From Pseudorhodobacter antarcticus (GTDB lineage: Bacteria > Pseudomonadota > Alphaproteobacteria > Rhodobacterales > Rhodobacteraceae): a stretch of DNA of 64,000 nt. Shown here one piece after another: positions 1 to 8,294 of this stretch (its first letter is position 1; the number at the start of each line of letters is the position of its first letter). Location: contig CAMAQR010000018.1 of the NCBI GenBank assembly GCA_945860375.1, forward strand, positions 1 through 64,000. The letters are read 5' to 3'. Both the position numbers and the translations under genes were made by a program. The notes under the pieces were generated by a model. It was not told the origin of the DNA. It worked only from the letters and a program-made list of their open reading frames with translations, and did not search any database.

Positions 1-887
1 CGCCTGCGCCGTCGCGCCCCTATCTGCGGCTGTCGCGGGCGGATCGGCCCATTGGCACCTGGCTGTTGCTGATCCCGTGCTTTTGGGGCATCGCCTTGGC
101 CGCACTGGGCGGCGGCTTTCGGGCATGGGACATCTGGCTGGCGCTGTCTTGTGCGTTGGGCGCGTTCCTGATGCGCGGGGCTGGCTGCACTTGGAACGAC
201 ATCACCGACCGCCACATCGACGCCGCTGTCGCCCGCACCCGCAGCCGCCCGCTGCCTTCGGGTCAGGTCACGGTAAAACGCGCCGTAGTCTGGATGGGCC
301 TGCAGGCGCTGATCGCCGCGCTGATTCTGTTCAGCTATAACCCCTTGGCGATTGGACTTGGCATCGGATCGCTGGCCTTGGTGCTGATCTACCCCTTTGC
401 CAAACGCTTTACATGGTGGCCGCAGGTGTTTCTGGGGCTGGCGTTCAATTGGGGGACGTTGCTGGCCTTTGCGGCGCATTCAGGAACCGTGACATGGCCC
501 GCAGTGGCGCTGTATCTGTCTGGCATCAGTTGGACGCTGTTTTACGACACCATCTATGCGCATCAGGACAAAGAGGATGACGCGCTGATCGGGGTGAAAT
601 CGACCGCCCGTTTGTTTGGGCAAAACTCCAAGGCGTGGTTGCAAGGCTTCTTGATGGCATCGGTGGTGCTGATGGCGCTGGCGGTGATCGGGGCGGCGGC
701 TCCGGGGGGGAACGTGCTGGCGATGGCTTTGGGGCTGGTTGGCGTCTGGGCCTTTGGCTGGCACATGGCATGGCAGTTGCGGCGGCTGAACATGGACGAC
801 CCGGACAGTTGCATGGTGATTTTCCGCACGAACCGCGACGCAGGGCTTATTCCTGCGCTGTTTCTTGCCGCAGCCGCTTTCCTTTGA
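1..887 (+). CDS. ubiA: 4-hydroxybenzoate polyprenyltransferase UbiA (5' end outside window)
   Basis: This integral-membrane prenyltransferase attaches the polyprenyl chain to 4-hydroxybenzoate in ubiquinone synthesis. The frame is open to the left edge and reads DRPIGTW just before the first visible membrane helix, as in UbiA N-termini, so the start lies upstream of base 1. Both Mg-pyrophosphate-binding Asp clusters of the family are visible: NDITDRHID (near base 195) and YAHQDKEDD (near base 560). The rest is a series of hydrophobic helices. An internal TTG at 66 is not the real start. The next gene begins 90 bases downstream. Confidence 0.93.
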   Translation, partial: PAPSRPYLRLSRADRPIGTWLLLIPCFWGIALAALGGGFRAWDIWLALSCALGAFLMRGAGCTWNDITDRHIDAAVARTRSRPLPSGQVTVKRAVVWMGLQALIAALILFSYNPLAIGLGIGSLALVLIYPFAKRFTWWPQVFLGLAFNWGTLLAFAAHSGTVTWPAVALYLSGISWTLFYDTIYAHQDKEDDALIGVKSTARLFGQNSKAWLQGFLMASVVLMALAVIGAAAPGGNVLAMALGLVGVWAFGWHMAWQLRRLNMDDPDSCMVIFRTNRDAGLIPALFLAAAAFL

Positions 888-977
888 TTGATCCGACGCA
901 GCATGGGCCTTATGCAGTCCAAACCCATGCAATCCTTGCAGAACCTGCCCTGATTCCGAATAAGTGAACGCAACCCC

Positions 978-2951
978 TTGGTTAAACGCCCTTCCTTCAG
1001 CCTGCAGCAGCTTTTGACATCAAAGCTGACGGTCCCGGCTGCCTTTGTGGGCGCTGGGCTGCTGGCGGCGCTGATCGCTTGGGGCGGAGCCGTGGCGATT
1101 GAGCGGCTGTCGGTGTCTGCGGTGAAATCGCGGCTGCTGACCGAAGGTATCACTTATGTGGAAGTGCAGGCGGATGGCTTGCAGGTGCACCTGATCGGCA
1201 CCGCCCCGAACGAGGCGGCGCGCTACCGGGTGGTGAACCTTGTCGGCAGCCTGATCGAGTCGTCCCGCATCCGCGACAAGATGGAGGTCACGCCGGTCAA
1301 GGCCATTGAGGCCCCGCGCTTTTCGCTGGAAATGCTGCGCAATGATGATGGCATTCAGCTGATCGGTCTGCTGCCCGAAGGCGCCGCCGAGGCGCAGCTT
1401 ACCGAAACCGCTCAGGCGTTGACCCCTGAAATTGCACTGTCCGACATGATCGAAACCGCGGCCTACCTCGCCCCGGAGGGCTGGGAGGCGGCGCTGGCCT
1501 ACGGCATGGACGCGCTGCAACTGCTGCCCCGGTCCAAGATTTCAGTGGCGCAGGACCGGGTCGCGATCACGGCGATTGCGACATCGGACGCCGAAAAGCG
1601 CACGCTTGAAAACCGGCTGACCGCGACGAAACCTGCAGGTCTGACCGTGCAGATCGAAATCTCTGCGCCGCGCCCGGTGTTGACCCCGTTCACGCTGCGC
1701 TTTGTCAAGGACGCCCAAGGCGTGCGGTTTGACAGCTGTTCCGCCGACACCGACGCGGCGCGCGCGCGCATTCTGGCGGCGGCAAATGCAGCGGGCGTCG
1801 TCGGGCGCACCAGCTGCACCGTGGGCCTTGGCGTGCCAACGCCAAGCTGGGCCGAAGCCACGTCGGCAGGCATCAAGGCGGTGGCGGAATTGTCCAGCGG
1901 CACCATCACCTTCAAGGACGCCGATGTGTCTTTGCAAGCCGGGGCCGATGTGCCGCAAGCGGATTTTGACCGCGTGGTCGGTGAATTGAAATCGGCGCTG
2001 CCCGATGTGTTTTCGCTGGAGGCGACGCTGGAGAAAAAGGCCGAAGGCGGCGTCGAAGGCCCTGCCGAATTTACGGCGGTCCTGGCGCAGGACACCGGGC
2101 GGATCGAATTGCGCGGACGTCTGACCGACGACCGCCTGCGCGCCGCCGTTGACAGCTTTGCCCGCGCGGCCTTTGGCAGCAACAACGTCTACCTTGCCAC
2201 CCGCAACGACACCGAGCTGCCCGACGGCTGGCCTGTGCGGGTGCTGGCGGGGTTGCAGGCATTGGCAGAACTGGAACACGGCAGACTGCTGGTGCGTGCC
2301 GACACGGTCGAGGTGAAAGGTGTCACTGGAAAACCTGTGGGCAAGGCTCGCATCTCGCAGATTCTGTCCGACAAGCTGGGGCAGGGCAAGACCTTCAAGG
2401 TCGATGTGACCTATGACAAGGATCTCGATCCGCTGGCAGCCCTGCCGACACCCCAAGACTGCGCGCGCGATGTGGGTGATGTGCTGGCGCGCAAGAAAAT
2501 CGCCTTCACCCCCGGTTCGGCAGAAATCGACAGCTCTGCCGGAGTGGTAATGTCGGCACTGGCCGAGGTGTTGAAAGACTGCCCCGGCGTCAAGTTGGAA
2601 ATCGCCGGGCACACGGATTCGCAGGGATCAGAGGGCGGCAATCAGGCTTTGTCGCGGGCCCGTGCCGAGGCGGTGCTGCTGGCCCTGCAGGGCCGTCAGG
2701 TCGATGTGTCGGGTATGGTCGCCAAAGGCTATGGCGAGGCAGTGCCGCTGGCCGACAACGAGACCGACGTGGGGCGCGAGGTGAACCGGCGCATAGAATT
2801 CACCCTGATCGGTGGCGCAGCGGCTGCGGGCGAAACGCAGAAACCTGCCGCGGATGGCACCGCCCCCGATTTCGCGGACGACAGCAACCCTTCGGTTGCG
2901 CCCAAGGAAAAGACCCGCCGGCCCAAGCCGCGACCGGCCAAGAACGAGTAA
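978..2951 (+). CDS. OmpA-family outer-membrane/peptidoglycan-associated protein
   Basis: The 657-residue protein has one N-terminal membrane segment (about residues 17-38), then a long periplasmic region with BON-like repeats, then an OmpA C-terminal peptidoglycan-binding domain (about 495-610) with GHTDSQGSEGGNQALSRARA and NRRIEF. The tail is Lys/Pro/Arg-rich and low-complexity. The family binds diaminopimelate in peptidoglycan and tethers envelope layers. The frame opens after a TGA at 951; the best available start is TTG at 978, an unusual codon with only a weak ribosome site. It is followed after 19 bases by a small membrane coiled-coil gene, probably in the same transcript. Specific role unknown. 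Confidence 0.85.
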   Translation: MVKRPSFSLQQLLTSKLTVPAAFVGAGLLAALIAWGGAVAIERLSVSAVKSRLLTEGITYVEVQADGLQVHLIGTAPNEAARYRVVNLVGSLIESSRIRDKMEVTPVKAIEAPRFSLEMLRNDDGIQLIGLLPEGAAEAQLTETAQALTPEIALSDMIETAAYLAPEGWEAALAYGMDALQLLPRSKISVAQDRVAITAIATSDAEKRTLENRLTATKPAGLTVQIEISAPRPVLTPFTLRFVKDAQGVRFDSCSADTDAARARILAAANAAGVVGRTSCTVGLGVPTPSWAEATSAGIKAVAELSSGTITFKDADVSLQAGADVPQADFDRVVGELKSALPDVFSLEATLEKKAEGGVEGPAEFTAVLAQDTGRIELRGRLTDDRLRAAVDSFARAAFGSNNVYLATRNDTELPDGWPVRVLAGLQALAELEHGRLLVRADTVEVKGVTGKPVGKARISQILSDKLGQGKTFKVDVTYDKDLDPLAALPTPQDCARDVGDVLARKKIAFTPGSAEIDSSAGVVMSALAEVLKDCPGVKLEIAGHTDSQGSEGGNQALSRARAEAVLLALQGRQVDVSGMVAKGYGEAVPLADNETDVGREVNRRIEFTLIGGAAAAGETQKPAADGTAPDFADDSNPSVAPKEKTRRPKPRPAKNE

Positions 2952-2970
2952 GATAAGGCAGAATGCGCCC

Positions 2971-3300
2971 ATGAACCGCACGGAATTCATCATTGCCACC
3001 GCAATCATCCTGCTTTTGGCCTTTGCCATGGGCTGGTTCACCTACTGGCTGATGCACCGCTTCACCCGCGTCGCGGGCGGCGATATGGCGGAAATGGACG
3101 GGCTGGCGCAATCGTTGCACGAGGCCGAAGAGATGCGCGATCAGGCCATCATCTATCTGGAACAGCGCGAAGCCGAACTGATGAACCAGATCGCCCAAAG
3201 CGAAGCCGAACTGCGCGCAGCCATGGAAGGCCTGCGCGATGCGCGCCACGAAGCCGAAGAAATGCGCGCCTACATCGAACGGATGCACGCCAACGGCTGA
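2971..3300 (+). CDS. small membrane-anchored coiled-coil protein
   Basis: A 109-residue protein. One transmembrane helix (about residues 6-29) is followed by a Glu/Ala/Arg-rich segment (about 40-105) with heptad-like spacing, consistent with a coiled coil. No enzyme motif is visible. The ATG at 2971 lies 19 bases after the OmpA-family gene stop, suggesting co-transcription and a shared envelope role. A longer reading beginning at 2812 overlaps the OmpA gene in another frame and is rejected. I recognise no named family. Confidence 0.75.
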   Translation: MNRTEFIIATAIILLLAFAMGWFTYWLMHRFTRVAGGDMAEMDGLAQSLHEAEEMRDQAIIYLEQREAELMNQIAQSEAELRAAMEGLRDARHEAEEMRAYIERMHANG

Positions 3301-3384
3301 CAAAGCGGGGGCGGTTTGCCCGCCTCCCGACACAAAAGGCCCCAACCCCACGGGCGTTCAGGCCAAGATCAGGCCGTCAAGCCG

Positions 3385-4170
3385 TCACAGCCCGTCCAGA
3401 CAGGCGCGCATCAGTGGGCTGTTCGGGGTTTCCAGCCCGTCGATCACACTGAAATGGTGCAGGCCGGGGGCCACCGTCCAGTCGCAGGCCCAACGTTCTG
3501 ACAGGGTGCGGGCCTGCCACAGGAAAGCGGGACGCTCAGTCGCGCCGACCCAGACTTGGGCCTGTACCCCCGGTTGCCGGGGCAAAAGCGCCGGGCTTTC
3601 GGCGGCCACTTCGGCGGCGTCCAGACCCAGATCGTCGTTCATTTTGGTGGCCAGCAGGGGCTCCAAATCGGACAGCGGCGAGATTGGCACCACGCGCGCC
3701 AAACGGGGCAGGGCGATGTCGGCGCAGCCCATCCGCGCCGCCAAATGCCCGCCAGCGGAATGGCCCGTCACCACCAGCGGCCCTGCAACCTGTGCCGATG
3801 CGGCACGCACCGCTTGCGCCACCTCTGCGGTGATCGCCGCAATCCGGGCCTGTGGGGCCAAAGAATAAGAGGGCAGCGCACAGGCCCAGCCCCGCGCCAC
3901 CGCCCCCGCCGCCAGATGCGACCACAGATCGCGGTTGGTGGCCAGCCAATAGCCGCCGTGGATGAACACTAGCAGGCCGTGCGGGGGGGCGTCTGGCAGG
4001 AACAGATCAAACCGATGACGCTCTGCCGGACCATAGGCCAAGTCCAGACGGGCGCGGTTGCCAAGGCTGGCGCGGAAATCGGTGGCCTTTTGCGTCCACA
4101 GAGCCGGCATCGCCTCTGATCCCGGAATAAACGCGCCGTTCTGATACTCGCGGTCCATATCCAACGTCAT
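3385..4170 (-). CDS. alpha/beta hydrolase, kynurenine-formamidase/carboxylesterase-like
   Basis: A 261-residue alpha/beta-hydrolase. The oxyanion-hole motif HGGYW and the nucleophile elbow GHSAGGH are both present; a C-terminal HHFSVI supplies the probable catalytic His. HGGYW together with the short length resembles the kynurenine-formamidase/arylformamidase group, but no kynurenine genes are adjacent, so the substrate is unknown. The likely start is ATG at 4170, with an alternative ATG four codons in. It is divergent from gabD, and the 103 bases between them carry inverted and direct repeats described separately. Confidence 0.85.
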   Translation of the reverse strand: MTLDMDREYQNGAFIPGSEAMPALWTQKATDFRASLGNRARLDLAYGPAERHRFDLFLPDAPPHGLLVFIHGGYWLATNRDLWSHLAAGAVARGWACALPSYSLAPQARIAAITAEVAQAVRAASAQVAGPLVVTGHSAGGHLAARMGCADIALPRLARVVPISPLSDLEPLLATKMNDDLGLDAAEVAAESPALLPRQPGVQAQVWVGATERPAFLWQARTLSERWACDWTVAPGLHHFSVIDGLETPNSPLMRACLDGL

Positions 4171-4195
4171 CTCTCCAGTTCAACGCCACATTTAG

Positions 4196-4233
4196 GTCCA
4201 GGCAGGGTGCGGCAACTGGACTTTTGAGTCCAG
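4196..4233. promoter_or_regulatory. candidate operator between hydrolase and gabD
   Basis: The divergent spacer holds a perfect inverted repeat, CTGGACT-TTTG-AGTCCAG (4216-4233), plus a further GTCCAG at 4196-4201, giving three half-sites of the same word within 38 bases. The position, 40-80 bases before the gabD start, suits a transcription-factor site. No regulator gene is adjacent. A transcribed hairpin is an alternative. Confidence 0.4.
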
Positions 4234-4273
4234 AGCGGGCATGTGACGTAAAGCCGAAAACCCGGAGGCCCAA

Positions 4274-5752
4274 ATGCTTGATACCGTCACCGATCTGCGT
4301 TCCATCCTGAAAGATCCCGGCCTGTTGCCGAACAAGGCCTATGTGGCCGGTGAATGGATCGATGCCGCTGATGGCGCGACCTTTGCCGTCACCAACCCGG
4401 CGCGGGGCGATGTGATTGCCCGCGTGCCAGACCTGACCCGCGCCGATGCCGCCCGCGCCATTGCCGCCGCCGACATCGCCCGCCGCGACTGGGCTGCGCG
4501 CACCGGCAAGGAACGCGCGCAGGTGTTGCGCCGCTGGTTTGATCTGTGCATGGCCGCCCAAGATGATCTGGCCGCCATCCTGACCGCCGAAATGGGCAAA
4601 CCCTTGGCCGAGGCCAAGGGCGAGATCGCCTACGGCTCCGCCTATATCGAATGGTTCGGCGAAGAGGCCAAGCGCACCTATGGTGAGATTATCCCGGGCC
4701 ATATGCGCGACAAGCGCATCTCGGTGATCAAGCAACCGATCGGGGTCTGTGCCTCTATCACGCCGTGGAACTTTCCGAACGCGATGCTCGCGCGCAAGGT
4801 CGCTCCGGCATTGGCCGCTGGCTGCGGCTTCGTGGCGCGTCCGGCGGCGGAAACCCCGCTGTCGGCAATTGCGCTGGCGGTGCTGGCCGAGCGCGCTGGC
4901 GTGCCTGCGGGCGTGTTCTCGGTGATCACCTCGTCACGGTCTTCGGACATCGGCAAAGAGTTCTGCGAAAACCCGAAAATCCGCAAGATCACCTTCACCG
5001 GCTCCACCGAAGTGGGCCGCATCCTGCTGCGTCAGGCCGCCGATCAAGTTCTGAAATGCTCGATGGAGCTGGGCGGCAATGCGCCGTTCATCGTGTTCGA
5101 CGACGCCGATCTCGATGCCGCGGTCGAAGGTGCGATGATCTCAAAGTTCCGCAACAATGGTCAAACCTGCGTCTGCGCCAACCGCATCTATGTGCAGGCG
5201 GGGGTGTATGATGCCTTTGCCGAAAAGCTGGCGCTGGCGGTGGCAAAGCTGTCAATCGGCGATGGCATGACCACGGGCGTCACGACCGGCCCGCTGATCA
5301 ACGAAGACGCTGTGACCAAGGTGGAAGAACACATCGCCGACGTGCTGGCAGGTGGCGGCAAGGTTGTGACGGGGGGCAAGCGCCACGCGTTGGGCGGCAC
5401 CTTCTTTGAACCGACCGTGGTGACGGGCGTGACCCCGGATATGCTGGTTGCCAACGAGGAAACCTTCGGCCCGCTGGCGCCCTTGTTCAAGTTCGACACC
5501 GAAGCCGAAGTGATCGCCCGTGCCAATGACACCATCTTTGGTCTGGCCAGCTATTTCTACGCCCGCGACATTGGCCGCATCACCCGCGTGCAGGAACAGT
5601 TGGAATACGGCATGGTCGGGGTGAACACCGGCCTGATCTCCAATGAAATGGCCCCGTTTGGCGGCGTGAAACAGTCCGGTCTGGGCCGCGAAGGATCACA
5701 TCACGGCATCGACGACTATATGGAACTGAAATACATCTGCCTGTCGGTCTGA
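4274..5752 (+). CDS. gabD: NAD(P)-dependent succinate-semialdehyde dehydrogenase
   Basis: A 492-residue aldehyde dehydrogenase of the GabD subfamily, oxidising succinate semialdehyde to succinate, the last step of GABA catabolism. Visible signatures are the Rossmann/N-anchor ITPWNFPNAM, FTGSTEVG, the general base in ELGGNAPFIVF, and the nucleophile in GQTCVCANRIYVQ; the paired Cys after GQT is typical of SSADHs. The C-terminus GGVKQSGLGREGSHHG also matches. The gene stands alone, with no GABA transaminase next to it, and is followed by a strong terminator. Confidence 0.93.
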   Translation: MLDTVTDLRSILKDPGLLPNKAYVAGEWIDAADGATFAVTNPARGDVIARVPDLTRADAARAIAAADIARRDWAARTGKERAQVLRRWFDLCMAAQDDLAAILTAEMGKPLAEAKGEIAYGSAYIEWFGEEAKRTYGEIIPGHMRDKRISVIKQPIGVCASITPWNFPNAMLARKVAPALAAGCGFVARPAAETPLSAIALAVLAERAGVPAGVFSVITSSRSSDIGKEFCENPKIRKITFTGSTEVGRILLRQAADQVLKCSMELGGNAPFIVFDDADLDAAVEGAMISKFRNNGQTCVCANRIYVQAGVYDAFAEKLALAVAKLSIGDGMTTGVTTGPLINEDAVTKVEEHIADVLAGGGKVVTGGKRHALGGTFFEPTVVTGVTPDMLVANEETFGPLAPLFKFDTEAEVIARANDTIFGLASYFYARDIGRITRVQEQLEYGMVGVNTGLISNEMAPFGGVKQSGLGREGSHHGIDDYMELKYICLSV

Positions 5753-5757
5753 ACAAC

Positions 5758-5786
5758 AACGGCGGGGCCAACACCCCGCCGTTTTT
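5758..5786 (+). terminator. rho-independent terminator of gabD
   Basis: GGCGGGG-CCAACA-CCCCGCC with flanking A/T pairs and a T tract (GTTTTTC), starting 6 bases after the gabD stop. It sits between convergent genes. Confidence 0.9.
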
Positions 5787-5807
5787 CCATCTGTCGCCGC
5801 TCCGGCC

Positions 5808-6374
5808 TTACCCGCCCGCCCGTGTCCCACCGGTGCTGCCAAAGCCACCGCGCGCGGCCACCTGTGCCTTTGTCATCGCGGGCAAGCCCTTGGTCACAGG
5901 GGCCTTGGCAAAGGCCGTGCTGGCAATCTGCCCGCCACTGTTCAGGTTGCCAATCCTCGCCCCGCCGCCCGGTGTGGCAAAGCCGCCCCCGGCAGAGCGC
6001 ACCACCGGTTGCGACATCACCCGACCGCCGCCCAAAGCCTGCCCGATCATATAGCCCATGAACAACGGCATGAAGATGCCACCGCCGCCGCTCGACCCAC
6101 TGGCGCTGTCGCCGCCGCAGGCCCCCTCGCCATGCTCTGCCTCACACAATTCGCGGCTTTCATAGCGGGGCGCGGTTTCCTCATGGAGCAGCTGCGCCTC
6201 GACAAAGCTTTTGTCGCAATCCTGCGCGGTGAACCAACCGCCGGGCTTGACCGCCTGCAGGCAGCTTTCCTTGTCTGGAAAGGCGCTGGCCTCGGTTCTT
6301 TCCTCATTGCAGGCCGACAGCCCAAAGGCCGCCGCCCCAAGGATCACCAAAGCCACCGAACGTGAACGTTTCAT
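5808..6374 (-). CDS. DUF1190 (YgiB-like) lipoprotein
   Basis: A 188-residue protein with a lipoprotein signal peptide ending in LSAC (Cys about residue 22). Cys-containing segments (FPDKESCLQA, SRELCEAEHG) are followed by a Gly/Ser-rich stretch, a short hydrophobic GYMIGQALGGG and a Gly-rich tail. This pattern is that of DUF1190/YgiB proteins, whose function is unknown. It starts 9 bases after the end of a ygiC-type gene on the same strand; ygiB and ygiC homologues pair in E. coli too, though in the opposite order. Confidence 0.8.
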   Translation of the reverse strand: MKRSRSVALVILGAAAFGLSACNEERTEASAFPDKESCLQAVKPGGWFTAQDCDKSFVEAQLLHEETAPRYESRELCEAEHGEGACGGDSASGSSGGGGIFMPLFMGYMIGQALGGGRVMSQPVVRSAGGGFATPGGGARIGNLNSGGQIASTAFAKAPVTKGLPAMTKAQVAARGGFGSTGGTRAGG

Positions 6375-6383
6375 CGCGTCCCC

Positions 6384-7547
6384 TTACCCTTCAATGAAAT
6401 GCGGCTTGAACCGCGACATATCCTGCGTGATCCGGCTGGCGTCTTCGCGCACACCCATCCCCACGCAAACCTCACCCACCACCCAAGCGCCAATCACCGG
6501 ACGCATCCCGTCCATGACGGGCAGGGCATGATAGGCCTGCACAATCTTCGGATGACCATCATACGCGCGCGCTGTGGCCGCCTCAACCACCGAGGTCCCG
6601 TCATAGATCGTCACCGACTGGCCTTCGCGTGAAAAGATCGGCTTGACCACATGCGCCCCTGCCCGCAGATCACCGGCCTCATCCTGAAAATACGCCTCCA
6701 GCAGGTTCGGGTGGCCCGGATACATCTGCCACAGCACCGGCAGGATCGCCTTGTTCGACACCAAAGCCTTCCACGCCGGCTCGATGAAGCGACAGCCCGA
6801 CCCGGCAATCTGCGCCGCAAACGGGTCGCGCAACAGGTCTTCCCACGGGTAAAGCTTGAACAACGCGCCGATCACCCGATCTTCGGCATCGGTGAACTGC
6901 CCCTACGCCGTCACCCCGATTTTCTGCAAATCGGTGTAATGCGCGCCCAACCCCGCCTCGCGCGCGGCCCAGGCCATGGTTTCCACCGTGGCGTAATCTT
7001 CGGGCGCGCCTTCGATGGCTGCAAAATGCAGGTCGGTATCGCGCCCGAACATCTTGCCCAACCGCGCCACCAAAGCCTCATGAATGCCGTTGAACTGATC
7101 GCTGCCCTGCGGCAAAATCCGCGCCTCCAACTGCTGCTCAAACCACAGCCACTGAAACGACGCGCTTTCATAAAGGCTCGTCGGTGTGTCGGCGTTGTAT
7201 TCCAGCATCTTGGCAGGACCCGCACCGTCATAGGCCAGATCAAACCGCCCGTACAACTCCGGCTCGCCCTCACGCCAGCTTTGCGCCACCAGATCCCAAT
7301 GTTCCGGCGGCAGGCCCATCCGGCCCATCAGGCGTTCAGACCCGACAATCTTTGCCACCGCCTCACGGCACATCGCATGCAAAGCGGTGCAGGGATCTTC
7401 GATGTCGTCCTCCACCTGCTGCAACGAAAACGCATAGGCCGAGGTTTCGTCCCAATAAGGTTCGCCATACATATCGGCAAAGGTAAAACCCAACCGCTCG
7501 GCTTCTACACGCCAATCGGGGCGCTCTGGCAAGGAAACACGCTGCAA
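6384..7547 (-). pseudogene. YgiC-type ATP-grasp gene (glutathionylspermidine-synthase family), interrupted by an in-frame TAG
   Basis: The full 388-codon frame matches the length and layout of YgiC, about 386 residues as I recall. It starts at a TTG (7547-7545) placed 5 bases after a strong GGGAGG and begins MQRVSLPERPDWR. Conserved blocks MYGEPYWDE, NADTPTSLYE, GSDQFN, LFKLYPWE, VSNKAILPVLW, VKPIFSREG and ITQDMSRF occur in order. Codon 215 (6903-6905) is TAG, lying exactly where the family continues into GQFTD; both sides stay in the same frame, so it is one nonsense change rather than a frameshift. The truncated product would lack the ATP-grasp catalytic half. It may be a recent pseudogene, a sequencing error or a suppressed stop. 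Confidence 0.85.
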
Positions 7548-7698
7548 ACAAACCTCCCTCTGTTCGGTTTCATATCGGGTCTGGCCCCGCCGGGCACAAG
7601 GCCCAACCGTCGGAGCAGATGCGTCTTTGGTCGCACATGCACGAGACAGATAGCCCTCCACCGGCTATAGTCTCATCACCCAACCCAAAGGTCCGTTC

Positions 7699-8052
7699 AT
7701 GCAAACCATCACCAAACTGCCCGCCACCAGCGGATCCGAACCCTCCACCGCCGATCTGGATGGCTGGATTGTCACCGAAGGCACCCCTTCGATGAAAACA
7801 TGGGCGCTGCACACATCAGCTGCGGGCGACATGGTGTCAGGGATCTGGGAATGCACCACCGGCAGCTATCACGCCACTTACACCGCCTATGAATACGTTG
7901 TCCTGATCGCAGGCCGCATCACCATCACCCCCGATGGCGGCACCCCGGTCACGGTACAGGCGGGCGATTCCTTTGTGGTCGAACCGACGTTCAAAGGCAT
8001 CTGGAAAATTGAAGAAAACGTGCGCAAGCATTTCGACTTCCGCATCAAGTAA
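7699..8052 (+). CDS. small cupin-domain protein (Cupin_3/DUF861 type)
   Basis: A 117-residue single-cupin protein. The strand-rich core contains GIWECTTGSYHATYTAYEYVVLIAGR and ends with AGDSFVVEPTFKGIWKIEE, the usual ending of the Cupin_3 group, which also includes ureidoglycine-aminohydrolase-like proteins. The classical cupin metal histidines are mostly absent, as in many members of this group, so ligand and reaction cannot be assigned. It is divergent from the ygiC-type gene, with 151 bases between the starts. Confidence 0.82.
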   Translation: MQTITKLPATSGSEPSTADLDGWIVTEGTPSMKTWALHTSAAGDMVSGIWECTTGSYHATYTAYEYVVLIAGRITITPDGGTPVTVQAGDSFVVEPTFKGIWKIEENVRKHFDFRIK

Positions 8053-8090
8053 CCGCCAAGAACCCGTAAAATCTATCTAAAATTTGCCGT

Positions 8091-8170
8091 TCGTCTTGGT
8101 GAAAATATCCCGCAGGGGGGGCCGGGCAAGTATTTGCAACAGCAAATACGTTGCTTGGGGAGTGTCCCCC
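8091..8170 (-). repeat. intergenic repeat element, GGATATTT family, copy 1, with two hairpins
   Basis: The complement of 8091-8110 reads GGATATTTTCACCAAGACGA, a variant of the element seen at 13179, 23646, 32160 and 58128. It is flanked by a C-rich block (8111-8122). To its right lie a perfect hairpin GTATTTGC-AACA-GCAAATAC (8130-8149) and a GGGGA/TCCCC hairpin near 8157-8169. It occupies most of the 242-base gap between the cupin gene and the next gene. Confidence 0.6.
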
Positions 8171-8294
8171 CCGGCGGTTTATGCGGCGCACCCAAGCCGC
8201 TATCCCATATCAACCCGCCGATTTTGCTTAGCAGCGCGTCTTGCTCCACCTTCCGGTCAGTCGCCCAATCAAGGGCACACCGAAAGGACATGAC

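Noticed and set aside
66..887. TTG at base 66 as the start of ubiA
   Set aside because: The conserved DRPIGTW sequence lies upstream in the same open frame, so the gene is cut by the window edge.
6903..6905. TAG as a recoded sense codon (pyrrolysine or suppression)
   Set aside because: TAG ends other genes normally, e.g. at 58117-58119, and no pyrrolysine gene is seen; a mutation or base-call error is simpler.
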